A stretch of 64,000 nt of DNA from Astragalus membranaceus (Eukaryota > Streptophyta > Magnoliopsida > Fabales > Fabaceae), in contig CM076846.1 of the NCBI GenBank assembly GCA_039519185.1, positions 71,472,666 through 71,536,665 on the forward strand, written 5' to 3'. The first letter of the stretch is position 1, and every line of letters starts with the position of its first letter. The translations under genes were made by a program, and so were the position numbers. The notes below the pieces were generated by a model, which saw nothing but the letters and a program-made list of their open reading frames with translations, did not search any database and was not told the origin of the DNA. Positions 47,242-58,144 of the stretch are shown here, one piece after another.

Positions 47242-48333
47242 ATGACAAAAGCACAAAAGGTGTCTTCTTGGGTGTTAGTGAAGAGTCCAAGGCATATAGG
47301 TTTTATGAACCTAACAACAAGAAGATTATCACAAAAAAATTAGAGATGATGTTTTCTCGGAGTTTGAGACCTGGGATTGGGGAAATTCACATGGAAGCAA
47401 TGACATCGCACTAGAAAGCCATGATGAAGAAGAAGAGGTTGCAAATGTGAATATGGAACCTGTTGTGGCTCAAAATAATGATGATGAACAAAATGAGGCT
47501 ACAGGAAGTGAAGAAGTGACTGATGAGGCATAGAACTCTGGTGATACTACTGTAGATACACAAGATGAAGAGCAAGGGAAGAGAGTTAGGCAACCTCCTG
47601 TGTGGCATAATGATTTCTATACTAATGATGAGGCTAAGATGCTGAGTTTGGCTATCTTTACCCCTGCTAGTGATCCCCTTACCTATGAAGAAGCAGCAAA
47701 AGGAGATGTATGGAGACAAGCCATGAGAAGTGAGATGAAGGCCATAGAGAAAAATGGAACATGGGAATTGACAGAACTCCCACCTCAAGGCAAGAAAATT
47801 GGTGTAAAGTGGGTCTTCAAGACCAAGTTCAATGAGAATGGAGAAGTAGAAAAACACAAGGCTAGGCTTGTGGCCAAAGGTTACTCTCAAGAATATGGCA
47901 TAGACTATAATGAGGTCTTTGCACCAGTGGCTAGGTGGGATACTATAAGGAGTATTCTAGCATTGGCAGCTATTAGAGGTTGGAGTGTGTTCCAATTTGA
48001 TGTGAAGAGTGTATTTTTGCATGGTGAATTGAATGAAGTTGTATTTGTTGAAGAGCCACAGGGCTTTATGAAGAAGGGAGGAGAACATCTGGTTTACAGA
48101 TTGAAAAAGGCTTTGTTTGGCCTAAAACAAGCTCCAAGAGCTTGGTATAGTAAGATAGAGTCTCACTTTGAGAAAGAGGGTTTTGTCAAATGCCCTTATG
48201 AACACACTTTGTTCATAAAACATGGTGAAAATGGCAAAATTTTGGTAGTAAGCCTCTATGTGGATGATTTGATATACACTGGGAATTGTGGCAAGCTTGT
48301 TGATGAGTTCAGGAACTCTATGAAATTCTTATA
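47242..48333 (+). pseudogene. Copia B reverse transcriptase, 3' truncated
   Basis: After the frameshift, the linker between integrase and RT is acidic and carries a TAG at 47531-47533. RT is open from 47600: GVKWVFKTKFNENGEVEKHKARLVAKG, DYNEVFAPVARWDT, FDVKSVFLHGEL, LFGLKQAPRAWYSKI and catalytic LYVDDLIYTG are present. It ends at ~48333, mid-RT, where the right part of a long-TIR element begins. RNase H and the 3' LTR are missing. Confidence 0.93.
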
Positions 48334-49317
48334 AGCTTGTCTCCACAATCACTTTTTCTTATAAGCGATTTTTTGGTCCTAAAACTTGCATAATCAAATT
48401 CTTATGAAATTTTGAGCGAAACGGACACCAATTTTTTGTAATTTGGTTCGGTATAACATGAAATAAACTTGTTAAAGAAATCATTGTGTTCTTGGTGTTG
48501 TTTCAATTTGGTCCCTTGTATTTTCTTTTAGTTTCAATTTGGTCCCCTATGTTTACTTTTAGTTTCAATTTGGTCCTGTCAATCACCAGCAGCAAGAACA
48601 CCAGAAATTGAAGAACAACAGCAAAAACACTGATTTTTTTGTAACAAGTTTATCTCATGTTATACTGAACCGAATTACCAAAAATTGGTATCCATTTCGC
48701 TCAAATTTTCATAAGGAAACTGAGTATGTAAGTTTTAGGACCAAAAAAACATTTATAAAAAAAAATGATCCTGGAAAATCAAGGTTGAAGATGAAGATTC
48801 AAAAGCTTCAAGTCAATAATGGTAAAATGCTCAAAACAGCACCAAATAACACAAAAATTGTGCCTAACTTGAACGAAATTTCTCAAGGATCACAAATCCA
48901 CCATTGATTTGCACATAAAAAGTAGCACAACTTATCTGAGAACGCGTTTTTGGCCGGAAAACGAGTTTGGATTTGTGAGAGGCTAAAATGCTCAAATCTC
49001 AACCAAATTGCACCAAACCAATTACAAAATGCTCGAAATTACTGCAGTAAGTGAATGCAACCAAGATATTCCACCATTTATGTTTTTGATTTAAAAAAAT
49101 GAAATGCCACATCATTTAATGAAATACACATCAACCATGACACTTAAGACGCCACGTCAGCAGTTAACTGTCAGTGTGGCGTCTGTTAACTTATTGGACG
49201 TAAAACACCATTGAGAGGGACAAAAATGGAAGATGAGGGACCAAAACGGGATAAAAAAGATAAATGACCAAAATGAAACCTAGAGCAAAGATAAATGACC
49301 GAAAGTGTAATTTAGCC
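48334..49317. mobile_element. Right part of the second long-TIR element
   Basis: No gene. It contains an inner inverted repeat with ~120-bp arms (48355-48480 and 48625-48760) around two TTTCAATTTGGTCC units near 48510-48580, then the outer arm to GTAATTTAGCC. The motif CGCCACGTCAGCAGTTAACTG (49150) is the counterpart of GATGTGGCG at 26693. Confidence 0.8.
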
Positions 49318-49900
49318 TAAATTAAATTTTAATTTAAAATTCAAAAAATATTTTAATGTTTTGATAATATTAAAGTTCCCATATAAATTTAATCATAAAT
49401 TATTCATATAATATTTCATAATTTAATTTAAGAAATAACTATAGTTAGAATATTTATCACTATCTTCTATTTATATATCATTATTAGTCTTCAATGAATT
49501 ATTTAAGTTTCCTAAACATTTTTCTGACTGGAAATAGGTTGTATAAATGATGCATTATTAATATTGTATTTTATTTAATTCATATTTTTATCAATATTTT
49601 ATTTAATTTATATTTATCACGTTTTAACCTATTTTCTAATATATTCAGTTTGTTTGTCAAATATACAATTTAAGAAAATGGAAATGTATTAATTCTAGAT
49701 TCAACGAATTAATATGAGAAATATGGTTACCTAAGTAAATATTTTTGTCCAAATAAAAAGATTCAGTCAAAAAAAGCATTAAAAAGAACAAAAATCATGA
49801 TACGTTACAAAACTATCTCATCATTATAAATTCAGCATCTTTAATCTCATTCTTAACCACAATTTCATTTCATCTCCATTAAACAAAGATAACTTTCAGC
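49318..49900 (+). promoter_or_regulatory. Proximal upstream region of protease pseudogene
   Basis: AT-rich upstream DNA begins after the 9-bp duplication. It aligns by eye with 58490-58870 upstream of the second protease copy (shared strings include TTAATCATAAATTAT, ATAGTTAGAATATTT, TCTAGATTCAACGAATTA). A TATAAATTC-type box lies at about 49826. The alignment shows that the two protease copies arose with their promoters. Confidence 0.75.
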
Positions 49901-51167
49901 ATGATGAGTTCACAACCTTTGAATTTTTTAGTCATCCTTCATCTCTTAATTATTTTCTACCCCACCATAGGTGCTGCCTATGATCTCTTCACCGTGATTC
50001 CCCTCTATCACCATTTTACAATCCATCAATTACCCATTTCGATCGTTTGCAAGAATCTTTCAAACGCTCATTTTCACGTGTCAAACATTTGAAAAACTTA
50101 GCCACCACACAAACTCTTATGAAACCAGGTGGTGGAGAATATCTGATGAAAATGTCCTTAGGAACTCCACCTATTGAGGTTGTTGGTATAGTTGACACAG
50201 GAAGTCACCTTACATGGACACAATGTCTTCCATGTATACAATGTTACAACCAAACAGTCCCTCTATTTGATCCTACTCACTCCTCATCCTACAAAAACCT
50301 ATCACGTGCCTCTAATTTTGCCAAGAATTACCTCAAGATCAATCTTTTGATAACAAAACTTTAGCTTGTGCGTATAATATTTCTTATGTTGATCGGTGCC
50401 ACAGTTCAGGAATCCTTGCTCTGAAACACTAACCTTAGGTACAGTTTCTCTTCCAAATTTTGCTTTTGGGTGTGCACATAACACTGCTGGAACTTTTGAT
50501 GAGTCAGGATCTGGCATAATAGGTCTTAGTAGTAGTGATCTTTCACTTCTTTCTCAATTGGGTTCTTCTATTGGAAAAAAATTCTCATATTGTTTAGTGC
50601 CCAATTCAATTAACAAAAGTAGTAAAATAAGTTTTGGTGACGATTCTGTGGTTCTGGGTTCAGGAACAATTAAAACTCGTATTCAAAATACTAGTGATCC
50701 TTCTTACTACCTAACATTGGAGGCCATAAGTGTTGGAACACAAAGAATTGCTTATCCTCAAAGTCTTAATAACGAAAGTATATGTATTGATTCTGGGACA
50801 ACATTAACTTATGTTCCGAAATTTGTTTTCAAAAAATTGGTATCGGTTTTGGACAAATTAATAATGCTTGAAAAAGTGAAAGACCCTGAGGGTGCACTTA
50901 GTGCTTGTTACAAAACTAGCTAGTTCTAGTTTTGGTGAGAAGATCCAACTTCCCTTGATTACAATGCATTTCAAGGGTGCTGATGTGGAGCTGAAACCGG
51001 TGAACATGTTCTCGTGGCCGAGGCACAATGTGGTGTGTTTACTTATGCTTGCGGACGAAACAGTTCTTTATGGAAACTTAGCTCAGACCAACTTTCATAT
51101 AGGATATGACCTCGATGCCGGTACTGTGTCTTTTAAACCAACTGATTGTGCCATGGAAAATTTGTAA
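49901..51167 (+). pseudogene. A1B aspartyl protease (nepenthesin/CDR1-like), copy 1, frameshifted
   Basis: The total span of ~422 codons matches the family (secreted, ~430 residues). It starts with a signal peptide (PLNFLVILHLLIIFYPTIGAA). Both catalytic motifs survive: GIVDTGSHLTWTQCLPC (first) and CIDSGTTLTYVP (second), along with FAFGCAHNTAGTFDE, GIIGLSSSDLSLLSQL and the C-terminal NFHIGYDLDAGTVSFKPTDC. At least four frame changes break it, near 49985, 50325, 50423 and 50920. No single frame spans more than ~175 codons. Sequencing or assembly errors seem unlikely to explain four, so it is a pseudogene of a defence- or development-related extracellular protease. The substrate is not predictable. 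Confidence 0.92.
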
Positions 51168-51537
51168 GCAAGACTCTATAACCGGTGCAGAAAATCTCAT
51201 TTAGTTGGTGTTGTATCCTTTTAATGTAATTGTGGTTTTTAAAGCCATTCTGATCGATATGTGTATTCTAAGTAAGTTTTGGAGTAACAAATAAAAAAAA
51301 GTAAGCTTTAGAGTGATGAGGCATACGACTATGAAGATCCTATGATTTAGGTTTATCTCCTTTTGTTTAGTTGTTTGGTATGCTAGTTTTTTTCATTGTA
51401 TAAAAGAGTTCTTTTTTTATGAATGTCAAAGAGTTCCTTTTTGAAAGGAATGTCTTCTTCAGATATAAATTTAGTTAATTTGCTTGGTTAGGTCTATCTC
51501 TCCAAGTCTTGTTGCTTCTCTTCTCCACCGCAATCTC
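51168..51537. other. 3' flank of protease pseudogene
   Basis: AT-rich non-coding DNA, probably 3' UTR and downstream flank. No structured element seen. Confidence 0.5.
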
Positions 51538-51722
51538 GGGGAGGGATCCTCTAACTTTTTGGAGAGAACTTCCCCCTAACTTTGTATCTATCTCTCTCTT
51601 ATAATGCATTCTCTCTCATCTAAATTCCCTCTATTTCCCTCCATTTTTTCTTTTCTCTCTCATCAAAAAAAAGACTAAAGTTAGGAAAATGTAGAGGTTG
51701 GGAAGTTAGAGGATCCATTTCC
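51538..51722. mobile_element. 185-bp MITE, Mutator-like duplication
   Basis: Inverted ends GGGGAGGGATCCTCTAACTT and, reverse-complemented, GGAAATGGATCCTCTAACTT agree at most positions. A perfect 9-bp duplication CGCAATCTC flanks it (51529-51537, 51723-51731). No reading frame. Confidence 0.85.
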
Positions 51723-51731
51723 CGCAATCTC

Positions 51732-53512
51732 TTTCTTCTTTCCATCTCTAAGTCTCCTCTCTCCTCTAGAACGCAATCTCTCTTCTCTCCTCTCCTCTCC
51801 CTTCGACGATTGCTGCTTCTTAAAAAATTATTGATTGAAAAATATTTTACTATTTTCATAACCTTAAAAAATTATTGATTGAAAAATATTTTATTCCCTA
51901 GCTTTAAATAATATAAAGAATTAAAATAAAATAAGACAATAATTGGCCTTTATTAAAATAAATAATATATCAATTTAGTTTTTAAAATATAACAACTAAA
52001 ATCTTTAAGTTACATTGGACTTGTGCAAACCGTGAGACCATTAGTAAGTAAATGTCTAATAACATTTTAACTTTACCTTTAAAATAAATAAAATCTTTAG
52101 GTTAATTAGAGTAATAAATAAAATCTTTAGGTTACTAAAATCTTTAAGCTTTGGGGTAATATATAAAAAAAGGTAAGCTTTAGAGTGACGAGGCAGACCA
52201 CTTTGAAGATCCTTTGGAGTCGATAAAGATCTCACATCTCTCCTAATTAGCTTATGCATGGTTAATAACAATGGTAAAGAGATATATAACCCTTCCCATG
52301 ATTAGGTTCAGTGTGGTTGACACAAAGTCAACGATCACTAAAGGTCTAACACGGATTGAGATTCTCTCCAGTTACTGGACAGTTTTAGTAGGAGAGAGAA
52401 AGACTCAATAAATAAAATATTATTGTTTATAAAATATTATTATTTTATTTATTGAGTCTTTCTCTCTCCTAATAAAACTGTTCAGTAACTAGAGATGATT
52501 CAAACCCATCTAACACGAGTCTAATACTGATACTTCATTAGGTTGATTGTGATCTCCACAAGTCAACGGCCAATAGAGATCTCACAACTCTCCTAATTAG
52601 GTTGACTAAGGTGGAGACCATTGGTATACACAAATTGGTCAACACAAGTTCAATCCGTATCCCTGGTGATTAGGTTGACTAAAATAGAGAGATTAGGTTG
52701 ACTAAGATTGAGACTATTGGTCAACACAAACTTATCCATAGAATTGATGTAATGGATTACATTTTACATCAGCCAAGTAATTAATGCAATGAATCAGACT
52801 AACAAGTGGCTGATGTAAAATGTAATGAGAATTGGGGTCAAAAGTAAATTATTTTTTAAGAGAAAAAGTTAAAAGGAAATTGTTGAAAGTTATACGCTAA
52901 TTAATGACATGGCATATATATATACGTAAACCATTCATTGTTAGACAACTATGATAGGTGTTGACACTCACAATTAATTAGTAGGTGGGTAACGTATACC
53001 TTATTTTAATATTACTCTGAATTGCTCCAGAAATGCTAAGCAATCAATTTTTCCAAACAAAACTCAATGAGACTAAAAACTACTCTCTATTTGAAAACTA
53101 TTATCTTTAAAATAATATGAAACGATTTTTAAAGAATAAGTAAAATATTATCAAAAAAGTTAATAAGATTAATATTTTCAACATTATTTTTCTTCACTCA
53201 AAATATATTATTTCTACAAATTTTATTAGTTAGAGTTTATTTATAGAAATATATTGACAATAAAATTATTTTTATATTTTACATTAATTACTTTGATTGA
53301 TCATTTTCCATATTTTCTAAGAGTGTGTTTGGATGGAGTACTTTTTGGGGGTAATGTAATATTTGAGGGAAACTGAAATATTTTAGTTCAAAATTTTAGT
53401 GTGGACGAAATTAAATGTTCAAATATATAAGTGAAGACAATGTGTCGAAAGAAATTAAATTTAATGAAAAACGATAAAAATTAAATTATTGTAACAGCAC
53501 CAGACCTGCTAT
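51732..53512. other. Non-coding interval with small repeats
   Basis: No gene. A ~33-bp direct repeat around AAAAAATTATTGATTG occurs at about 51818 and 51869. TAATAAATAAAATCTTTAGG and similar units recur at 52085-52145. Variants of CTCCTAATTAGGTTGACTAA recur several times at 52240-52710. The part before 53512 is upstream DNA of the second protease copy, cut by copia C. Confidence 0.5.
52367..52493. repeat. Long palindromic hairpin
   Basis: Two ~55-bp arms, from CTCCAGTTACTGGACAG to AATAAATAAAATA and its complement, pair with about three mismatches around an ~15-base AT-rich loop. This could be a palindromic MITE or a hairpin RNA source. No clear target duplication was found. Confidence 0.85.
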
Positions 53513-53621
53513 TGAAATGTAATCCAAATTCATTTCAATATGGAGTCCTTACTGTTGGTGCTATTGCAACAGCACCAGACCTGCTATTGTTCTTTTAGTT
53601 GCTGCTGATTGTTTTCTTTTA

Positions 53622-54734
53622 GGCTAAATAGCTGTTTTGGCTATTTATCTTTGAGGGTTGGTGTCGCTTTGGCCCTTTATCTTTTTTTTTCCTCGTTTTA
53701 GACCCTCATATTTTTTTTGTGTGTCATTTTGGCCCCTGCCGTTAGTTTTTTCTAACGGGCGCCACGCTGACAGTTAACTGCTGACGTGGCGTCTTAAATG
53801 TCAGGGTTGACTTGGACCTGATTTGGTGATGTGGCACATAAGGGACCAAATTGAAATTCAAAAAGAACATGGGGGCCAAATTGACACAAACACAAAACAT
53901 TCTCAATTCTTCTCCAAACACCACCTCCATCTTCATCTTCTCCGGCGAGCCACCACCACCTCCGATGAGCCTCCGCCACCACCACCACAAACAGTGACAT
54001 CACTTCTCTCTCTCTCTCTCTCTCTCTCCTCAAGAACACCAAAATTCTCAATTGTTCACCAAATCAAGCAAATAAATAGTGCATTTCATGCGAAATTTCA
54101 CAAGGAACTAGAATCCATCACCAATTCTCACAAAGAAGTGGAAGAACTTAATCAAAAACGTGATTTTTAGAGGAAAACATGTTTTGGGTTTTGCAAATTG
54201 GGGAAACCTTCAAAACTCAACCAAAATTCACCAAACCACTTGCAATAGACTCGAAATTGGTGCAGTAACTGACTGTTACCAAAAGATTTCAACAAAAATG
54301 ATAAAGAATTGAGAACGAAATGGAAATGTAGATTCACGTTTTACGGTTTTTTGGGTTTTTCAATGACGAAGGGAGAGAGAGGGGGGGAGAGAGAAAGACA
54401 ATGTCACTGTTTGTGGTGGTGGTGGTGGGTCGCCGGAGAAGATGAAGATGGAGGTGGTGTTTGTAGGAAGAAGATGAATGTTTTGTGTTTGTGTCAATTT
54501 GGCCCCCCATGTTCTTTTTAAGTTTCAATTTAGTCTCTTATGTGCCACATCACCAAATCAGGTCTAAGTCAACCCTGACATATAAGGCGACACGTCAGTA
54601 GTTAACCGCCAGCGTGGCGTCCGTTAGAAAAAACTAACGGCAGGGGCCAAAATGACACACACAAAAAACATGAGGGTCTAAAACGAGGAAAAAAAAATAA
54701 AGGGCCAAAGTGACACCAAAACAGCTATTTAGCC
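53622..54734. mobile_element. Mutator-like long-TIR element inside copia C LTR
   Basis: 1,113 bp starting GGCTAAATAGCTG and ending GCTATTTAGCC, with inverted similarity over most of each half. A perfect 9-bp duplication TTTCTTTTA flanks it (53613-53621, 54735-54743). The right LTR of copia C gives the empty site with one TTTCTTTTA. It carries GACGTGGCGTC (53783) and its partner, and a CT run near 54007. Short frames rich in His/Pro in the middle are not convincing genes. Confidence 0.95.
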
Positions 54735-54963
54735 TTTCTTTTATTTCTTAAGCTTGCTTAGTGACCATGGTTAGGTCTCAATATAAACCAGGTCAGCTTA
54801 GTAGTTAAATTTTTGTTTTGCTAAACCATAGTTAAGGTGCCCTATATAAGGCATCCGTGTAACCGTTTTATTAATCGAATAACAAAATTCATTCTCTCAC
54901 ATTTCTGTTAGAACTCTTCTCCCAAATTCTCTGGTTTTAGTGCACTGCAATTCTAACAATTGG

Positions 54964-55886
54964 CATCTAGAGCCCGCGAAGGCATTGAGTTCTAAGGCAG
55001 CGTGGGATACACTAACGAAGTGTTACGCCGGCGATGCGAAGGTGAAAAAAGTCAAGTTACAATCCTTGCGACGGCAGTATGAGCTGTTGAATATGGAAGA
55101 AGATGAGAAGATTAGTGAATACTTTAAAAAAGTAGTGACAATTTCAAACAAGATGAAGAACTGTGGAGAGGAGATTACCGATGAGAAGATAATTGAAAAG
55201 ATACTTCGCACTTTACCTCCACAGTTTGATCACATTGTTGTTGCTATTGAACAATCGAAGAACACTGGTAACATGGAGGTAGAGGAGTTACAAGGTGAGT
55301 TAGAGGCACATGAAATGAAATTTAAGGAGAGAGGAAAGGTGAGAAGGTCAGATCAGGCTCTTCAGGCTAAGGTCTCAAAGAAGTCATTTGAAGAAAACAA
55401 AAGAAGTGGCTCGCTAAGAAGGAATCAACAAGCAAGGACAAAGGAAAGGAAGCTAAAGATTCTGTTAAGAATAAATCTGAATCCTTCAAGAAAGGAGGAC
55501 GATCAAGTTCCAATCAAGGAAAGAAGAAGGCATTTGATAAGAGAAAGGTTCAATGCTACAACTGTGAGAAGTTTGGACATTATGCAGATGAATGTTGGCA
55601 AGGAAAGGGAAAGAAATCTGACAATGACAGTGAAGAAGAAGCTAATCTTGCACAAGACAGTGACTATAATTCAGATCCTGTGCTCCTTATGGCAACTATA
55701 GCAGAAGAAGAGGCCACAGTCACTCGTGAGAGTAGCTGTGATGCTGGTCCATTGTTGCAGATGGTGACCACAACAGAGGAAACACGAACATCTGAGGTAT
55801 GGTATCTTAACACTGATTGTTCTAATCACATGACTGGTTACAAGGAGTGGTTAAGAAATTTAGACACTAGTAAGAAACAACAATAA
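54964..55886 (+). pseudogene. Copia C gag and protease remnant
   Basis: Gag begins abruptly after the PBS (AKALSSKAAWDTLTKCYAG); the first part of the domain is deleted. It continues QSLRRQYELLNMEEDEKISEYF ... LRTLPPQFDHIVVAIEQS and then changes frame near 55400. The CCHC knuckle CYNCEKFGHYADEC (about 55555-55596) is in the new frame. The protease block reads YLNTDCSNHMTG near 55803, so the DTG/DSG catalytic motif is lost. Another frame break follows at ~55885. This copy could not make working gag or protease. Confidence 0.9.
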
Positions 55887-55992
55887 GATTAGCTGATGGT
55901 AGAACACTTGAGGCAGAAGGGATGGGTGATATAGTGTTAGAAATGAAAGATGGAAAGGAGGCAGTGATTGAAAATGTCTTTATGTTCCAATT

Positions 55993-57303
55993 ATGAAGTG
56001 CAATTTGATGAGTGTGGGACAATTAATTGAAAAGGGCTATTCAGTGATAATGAAGGATGAAGTGCTGAAATTGTTTGATAAGAATGATAGACTAGTGTTG
56101 AAGTCTTTCTTATCAAAGAATAGAACCTTCAAGTGCAGCATGAAGACTGCTAGTGTTGACAGTTTCAGTGCTGTAGCACAAAGTTCACAGAATTGGTTGT
56201 GGCACTTGAGGTATGGGCATTTGAACTTCAAGAGCTTAGCTCAGTTGAGTGAGAAAGAGCTAGTGAAAGGTCTGCCTAAAATAACTACACTAGAAAAATG
56301 TTGTGATGTGTGTCTTAGAGGCAAACAAAGCAGATTGCCTTTTGTTGCTGAAATTCCAATGAGAGCTACTGCTGCACTGCATGTAGTAAGTTCTGATATA
56401 TGTGGTCCTCTAGAGGTACCTTCTTTGGGTGGCAGCAGGTACTTCATATCATTTGTTGATGAATACAACAGAATGATTTGGATATATCTCATCAAGCATA
56501 AGAGTGAAGCATTGGAAAAATTCAAGAAATTTAAGGCAGTGGTTGAAAACGGGTGTGGCTTAAAAATCAAAATCCTTAGAACAGATGGGGGTGGAGAGTA
56601 CACATCTAAGGCTTTTGATGAGTTCTGTGAAGAACATGGAGTTATAAGGGAAGTGACTCCACCATATACTCCTCAGCATAATGGCCTTGCTGAGAGGAGG
56701 AATAGGACTCTGTTGGACATGACAATGAGCATCATTAAGCAAAAGAAGCTGCCACATCAGTTTTGGGGAGAAGCAGTGAATACTGCTTCATATATTCTAA
56801 ATAGATGTCCCACTAAGAAGTTAAAAATGAAAGTTCCTTTAGAGGTGTGGAGTGGAAAGAGACCCTCTGTGAGTCATCTTAGAGTTTTTGGATCCTTGTG
56901 CTATAAACATGTTCCAGATGAAAAAAGAACTAAGCTTCAAGATAAGAGTGAAGCAATGATTCTGATTGGTTACCATAGCACTGGTGGCTACAAGTTGTAT
57001 AGTCCAGTCACTAAGAAGGTTGAAGTGAGTAGAGACCTAGTAATCAAAGAAGATGAAGCCTGGGATTGGGAGAAAGGGGAAGTCACAACAATTCCAGTCA
57101 CTGATATTGATACTGGAAGTGGTGAAAACTCTGAGGATGATCACAGTGATGCTGAGAATAGTGCTGTCACAGCACCTAGTGCTGCAGCACCTGAGACAGC
57201 CTTTGTGACAGAAGCCAAAACCCAAAGACCTAAACAACCACCAAGGAGATTTGATGATTGTGAGTTGTTGCCTGACTCGGAGTCACAAATGAAGGTGACT
57301 TGA
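55993..57303 (+). pseudogene. Copia C integrase
   Basis: The 436-codon frame holds pre-integrase (LWHLRYGHLNFKSLAQL, CDVCLRGKQSR) and an integrase core with the three acidic residues in SSDICGPL, RTDGGGEY and NGLAERRN. The C-terminal part has KRPSVSHLRVFG, then an acidic linker. The frame starts after a break near 55985 and ends at TGA 57301-57303, where a frame change separates it from RT. The domain itself looks whole, but it is no longer part of a continuous polyprotein. Confidence 0.93.
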
Positions 57304-58121
57304 TCCACTTTGCTTTGCTGGATGGTGTTGAACCAGTTAGCTACAAAGATGCTTTGAAAGAAAAGGAGTGGAGAGGTGCCATGATCGAGGAATTGAGATC
57401 AATTGAGAAGAATGGTACTTGGGAATTCACTGACTTACCTAAAGGAAAGAAGCCTATAGGAGTCAAATGGGTGTTTAAGTTGAAACTGAGCCCTGGGGGG
57501 AAGATTGTGAAGCACAAGGCTAGGCTTGTTGCTAGAGGTTTTTTACAAAAACAAGGCATAGACTATTCTGAAGTCTTTGCCCCTGTTGCAAGACATGAGA
57601 CTGTAATTGTAGCTATGGCATGTAGTAAAGATACAGGACTGAACTGTGATGAATTGATTGGATTCTCTGATTCTGATTGGTGCGGAGATAGGAGTGATAG
57701 GAGAAGTACCTCAGGATATCTGTTTAAGTTCTTAGGAGCTGTTGTCTCATGGTGCAGCAAGAAGCAACCAGTGACAGCACTATCAACATGCGAAGCAGAA
57801 TATATAGCTGGTTCATTTGCAGCTTGTCAAGCTATATGGTTACATTCTCTACTGAGAGAACTGAAGTATGATGTAAAACTGCCACTGAAATTGCTGATAG
57901 ACAATAAATCAGCAATCAATTTAGCAAGGAATCCTGTCTCACATGGGCGAAGAAAACACATTGAGACAAGGTTCCATTTTCTTCGTGAGCAAGTTAACAA
58001 GAAAGTGCTTGAGCTGATATACTGTCCAATTGAGGATCAATTGGCTGATGTAATGAGTAAGGCTGTCAAGAGTGACAGGTTCACAAAGATAAGGGCTGAA
58101 ATGGGAGTTGTGAGCTTCTGA
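57304..58121 (+). pseudogene. Copia C RT N-terminus fused by deletion to RNase H
   Basis: Residues ~10-110 are the RT fingers (MIEELRSIEKNGTWEFTDLP, GVKWVFKLKLS, YSEVFAPVARHETV). Then, near 57610-57640, sequence jumps to the RNase H domain (LIGFSDSDWCGDRSDRRSTSGY, STCEAEYIA, LLIDNKSAINLA, IEDQLADVMSKAV). The catalytic YVDD part of RT is missing. The deletion is in frame, so one continuous 272-codon frame results. It cannot polymerise; RNase H acidic residues are retained. Confidence 0.93.
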
Positions 58122-58144
58122 GAATTTGGATTAAGGGGAAGTAT

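Larger units (their letters stand above)
26515..49317. mobile_element. Second Mutator-like long-TIR element, ends far apart
   Basis: GGCTAAATAGCAC starts at 26515 and its inverted partner ...GTAATTTAGCC ends at 49317. A perfect 9-bp duplication TAAATTAAA lies at 26506-26514 and 49318-49326. The arms match in inverted orientation for ~365 bp (26515-26879 against ~48950-49317), through GTGGCGTCTTAAGTGTCA and TTGGTTGCA blocks. The right arm continues to ~48334 and holds an inner inverted repeat (48355-48480 against 48625-48760). The left arm is cut at 26880 by an LTR start. Everything from 26880 to 48333 is read as later insertions and rearrangement. The matching interior of the left half was not found, so some loss is implied. 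Confidence 0.75.

Noticed and set aside
53823..54170. 115-codon His/Pro-rich frame in the long-TIR element
   Set aside because: Composed of CCACCACC and CT microsatellite translation; mirrored in the opposite arm.
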